From Bacteroidales bacterium (GTDB lineage: Bacteria > Bacteroidota > Bacteroidia > Bacteroidales > UBA932): DNA of 7,420 nt. This document shows, piece by piece, positions 5,985 through 7,420 of this stretch (position 1 is the stretch's first letter; every line of letters begins with the position of its first letter). Below the pieces are notes generated by a model. It was not told the DNA's origin. It did no database searches and saw only the letters and a program-made list of their open reading frames with translations. The DNA is taken from positions 1 to 7,420 of the forward strand of contig JAFYIK010000221.1 in the NCBI GenBank assembly GCA_017538685.1. Direction: 5' to 3'. A program made the position numbers and the translations under genes.

Positions 5985-7406
5985 ATGAAATTCCGTTATC
6001 TTTTACTCACTCTGATGGTTCCCGCGCTGTTTGCCTGCAAGCCCGGTCCGGAGACTCCGGACGGCCCCTCGGGCGATGAGCCGGAAGCCGCAGAAATCAT
6101 CGCCTCCGACGTCACGGTGGAGGAAGGCCAGAGCGTGAAGATCGAAGCGACCACGAATTCCACGGCCCCCATCACTTACGTATGTGCCGATCCCGAACTC
6201 GCCACGGTCTCTGATGAAGGTCTGGTCACGGGCATCAGGTCCGGCCGCTCCTACATCACCCTTTCCGTTGAAGAGGTGGAGGGCAAGTTCACCGCCGCCC
6301 AGAAGAATATCGAGCTCACGGTGACCGCAGCTCCGGCCCCTGAAATCAAGAGCGGAGACACCGTGGTCTCCACTAACGCAGACGTGGAGAAGTTCCTCAC
6401 GGACATTCATTATGAGACTCACGATTACACCAGCTCCAGCCTTCGCACCTGGGCGTCCGAGAATGGGGTGAGCGTATGCCCCGGCAATTCCGACCGTCCG
6501 CAGGAGTACACTCTCAGGTGGACAGCGGATCCCAGCGCAACCAATATAGTCGCCACCGTGTCCGAGCCTACCCGCGACTGGACTTACACCCCCAATGCCG
6601 AAGATAATTTCGTGACCATCACCAACCTCCTTCCCGGCACGCACTACACCTATAAAGTGACTGCCGACGGCGGAAAGACCCTCACCGAGGGCGAGTTCGA
6701 TGTCACCGGCAAGCTGCATCAGCTCTACTTCCGCACCCGCATCCGCAACGCCCGCGACCTCGGCGGCTGGAAGACCACGGACGGCAAGACTGTCAAGTAT
6801 CGTATGGTCTACCGCGGCGGACGCCTCGAGCCCTCCTATTTCTCAAAGGTCGGCAAGGCTGCCATCCAGACCGAAGGCATCAAGGCCCAGCTGGACCTCC
6901 GCGGCCACACAAGCAGCGGCTCGCAGGAATATATGAACAGGGAAGACAGCCCTCTGTATTCTATCTGGGGCGATGAGTTCGCATTCTGCGCGCCGTCCAT
7001 CGAGGAAGGTTATGCCCAGATGCTCAACGACGACAAGGAGAAGACCCGCCAGTGTATGCAGTTCATCTTCGACTGCGTGGACGCAAACAAGCCCGTCTAT
7101 TTCCACTGCTCGCTCGGACGCGACCGTACCGGCACAGTGGCTATGCTTACCCTCGGTATCCTCGGCGTTCCTGAAGGAGACATTTCCCAGGAATACGAAA
7201 TCACCCAGTTCGCCCCCCACGGCTATGCCACCTCCGAAGGCGAAAAGGTCAAGATGCTCAGGACCGTGGACTATAAGGGCGCGGCCAACGTCATCTGGGG
7301 ATATGCGTCAGGCGGCAGTTTCCAGGACGGCGTGAACGCCTACCTTCTCGAGATCGGTATTTCCCAGGAAGACATCAATAAGTTCAAGCAGAATATGCTT
7401 CAGTAA
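5985..7406 (+). CDS. lipoprotein PTP-type phosphatase with Big2 and FN3-like domains
   Basis: A 473-residue predicted lipoprotein (lipobox LFAC, Cys18, then a Pro/Asp/Glu-rich spacer). Residues 38-115 resemble a Big2 Ig-like domain: SDVTVEEGQSVKIEATTN, then ATVSDEGLVTGIRSGRSYIT. Residues 173-240 resemble a fibronectin III or phosphatase-associated sandwich (YTLRWTADP, ITNLLPGTHYTYKVTADGG). The C-terminal catalytic domain (about 245-470) is a Y_phosphatase3-like cysteine phosphatase. It has NARDLGGWKTTDGKTV with YRGGRL, the LDLRG strand (303-307), and the P-loop HCSLGRDRTGT, with nucleophile Cys375 and Arg381 (CX5R). Asp330 in WGDEF is only a guess at the general acid. Such enzymes act on phosphotyrosine, phosphoserine, phosphoinositides or inositol phosphates, so the substrate is open. 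It is transcribed divergently from the alkaline phosphatase operon and shares its promoter region. The stop TAA is followed by an A run at the window edge; any terminator lies outside. Confidence 0.92.
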   Translation: MKFRYLLLTLMVPALFACKPGPETPDGPSGDEPEAAEIIASDVTVEEGQSVKIEATTNSTAPITYVCADPELATVSDEGLVTGIRSGRSYITLSVEEVEGKFTAAQKNIELTVTAAPAPEIKSGDTVVSTNADVEKFLTDIHYETHDYTSSSLRTWASENGVSVCPGNSDRPQEYTLRWTADPSATNIVATVSEPTRDWTYTPNAEDNFVTITNLLPGTHYTYKVTADGGKTLTEGEFDVTGKLHQLYFRTRIRNARDLGGWKTTDGKTVKYRMVYRGGRLEPSYFSKVGKAAIQTEGIKAQLDLRGHTSSGSQEYMNREDSPLYSIWGDEFAFCAPSIEEGYAQMLNDDKEKTRQCMQFIFDCVDANKPVYFHCSLGRDRTGTVAMLTLGILGVPEGDISQEYEITQFAPHGYATSEGEKVKMLRTVDYKGAANVIWGYASGGSFQDGVNAYLLEIGISQEDINKFKQNMLQ

Positions 7407-7420
7407 AAAAAAGCTCGCCG

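Noticed and set aside
4574..6079. Very long plus-strand open frame (501 codons) opposite the glycosidase-like gene.
   Set aside because: It is the antisense shadow of a GC-rich gene. It spans the divergent promoter region, has no domain pattern, and conflicts with clear lipoprotein and domain motifs on the minus strand.
184..7406. A polysaccharide utilisation locus (SusC/SusD type).
   Set aside because: No TonB-dependent receptor, SusD-like protein or hybrid sensor is present; the barrel gene is far too small for SusC.
1..7420. tRNA, rRNA, transposase or phage genes.
   Set aside because: None is recognisable on either strand; the window is almost fully occupied by the seven envelope genes.

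Overview
The window looks like chromosome from a GC-rich member of the Bacteroidota, probably a gut-type Bacteroidales. I infer this from family content and signals, not from a marker gene. Four adjacent minus-strand proteins and the divergent plus-strand protein carry export signals, five of them lipoprotein signals. The outer-membrane barrel, DUF5106 and DUF4874/DUF4832 families are typical of this phylum. Start codons lack a Shine-Dalgarno sequence, and the one promoter-sized gap holds the Bacteroides -7 box TAnnTTTG.

Layout: positions 1-183 are non-coding and hold a GC-rich composite repeat built on CCCACGGG. Positions 184-5902 are a compact minus-strand run of six genes, in transcription order: (1) a lipoprotein with a DUF4874/DUF4832 glycosidase-like fold, (2) a DUF5106-type thioredoxin-like lipoprotein, (3) an alkaline phosphatase lipoprotein with all expected catalytic residues except one variable site, (4) a small lipoprotein with a carboxypeptidase-regulatory-like beta-sandwich, (5) an outer-membrane beta-barrel resembling the BT1926 family, (6) a ten-helix EamA/DMT permease. 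Spacings are ATGA overlap, ATGA overlap, 12, 4 and 5 nt, so the six are almost certainly co-transcribed. An 82-nt AT-rich divergent promoter region (5903-5984) separates them from a plus-strand gene at 5985-7406. That gene encodes a lipoprotein with a Big2-like domain, an FN3-like domain and a cysteine-based (CX5R) protein-tyrosine-phosphatase-type catalytic domain.

Working together (inference): two unrelated phosphatases, a glycosidase-like surface protein, a thiol-redox lipoprotein, an outer-membrane barrel and an inner-membrane permease of the drug/metabolite family share one divergent control region. The most economical reading is a small envelope system that strips phosphate from an external phosphorylated compound (sugar, glycan, inositol or protein) and imports a product. 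There is no SusC/SusD pair, sensor or classical polysaccharide-lyase/GH set in the window, so it is not a recognisable PUL. The substrate cannot be read from the sequence.
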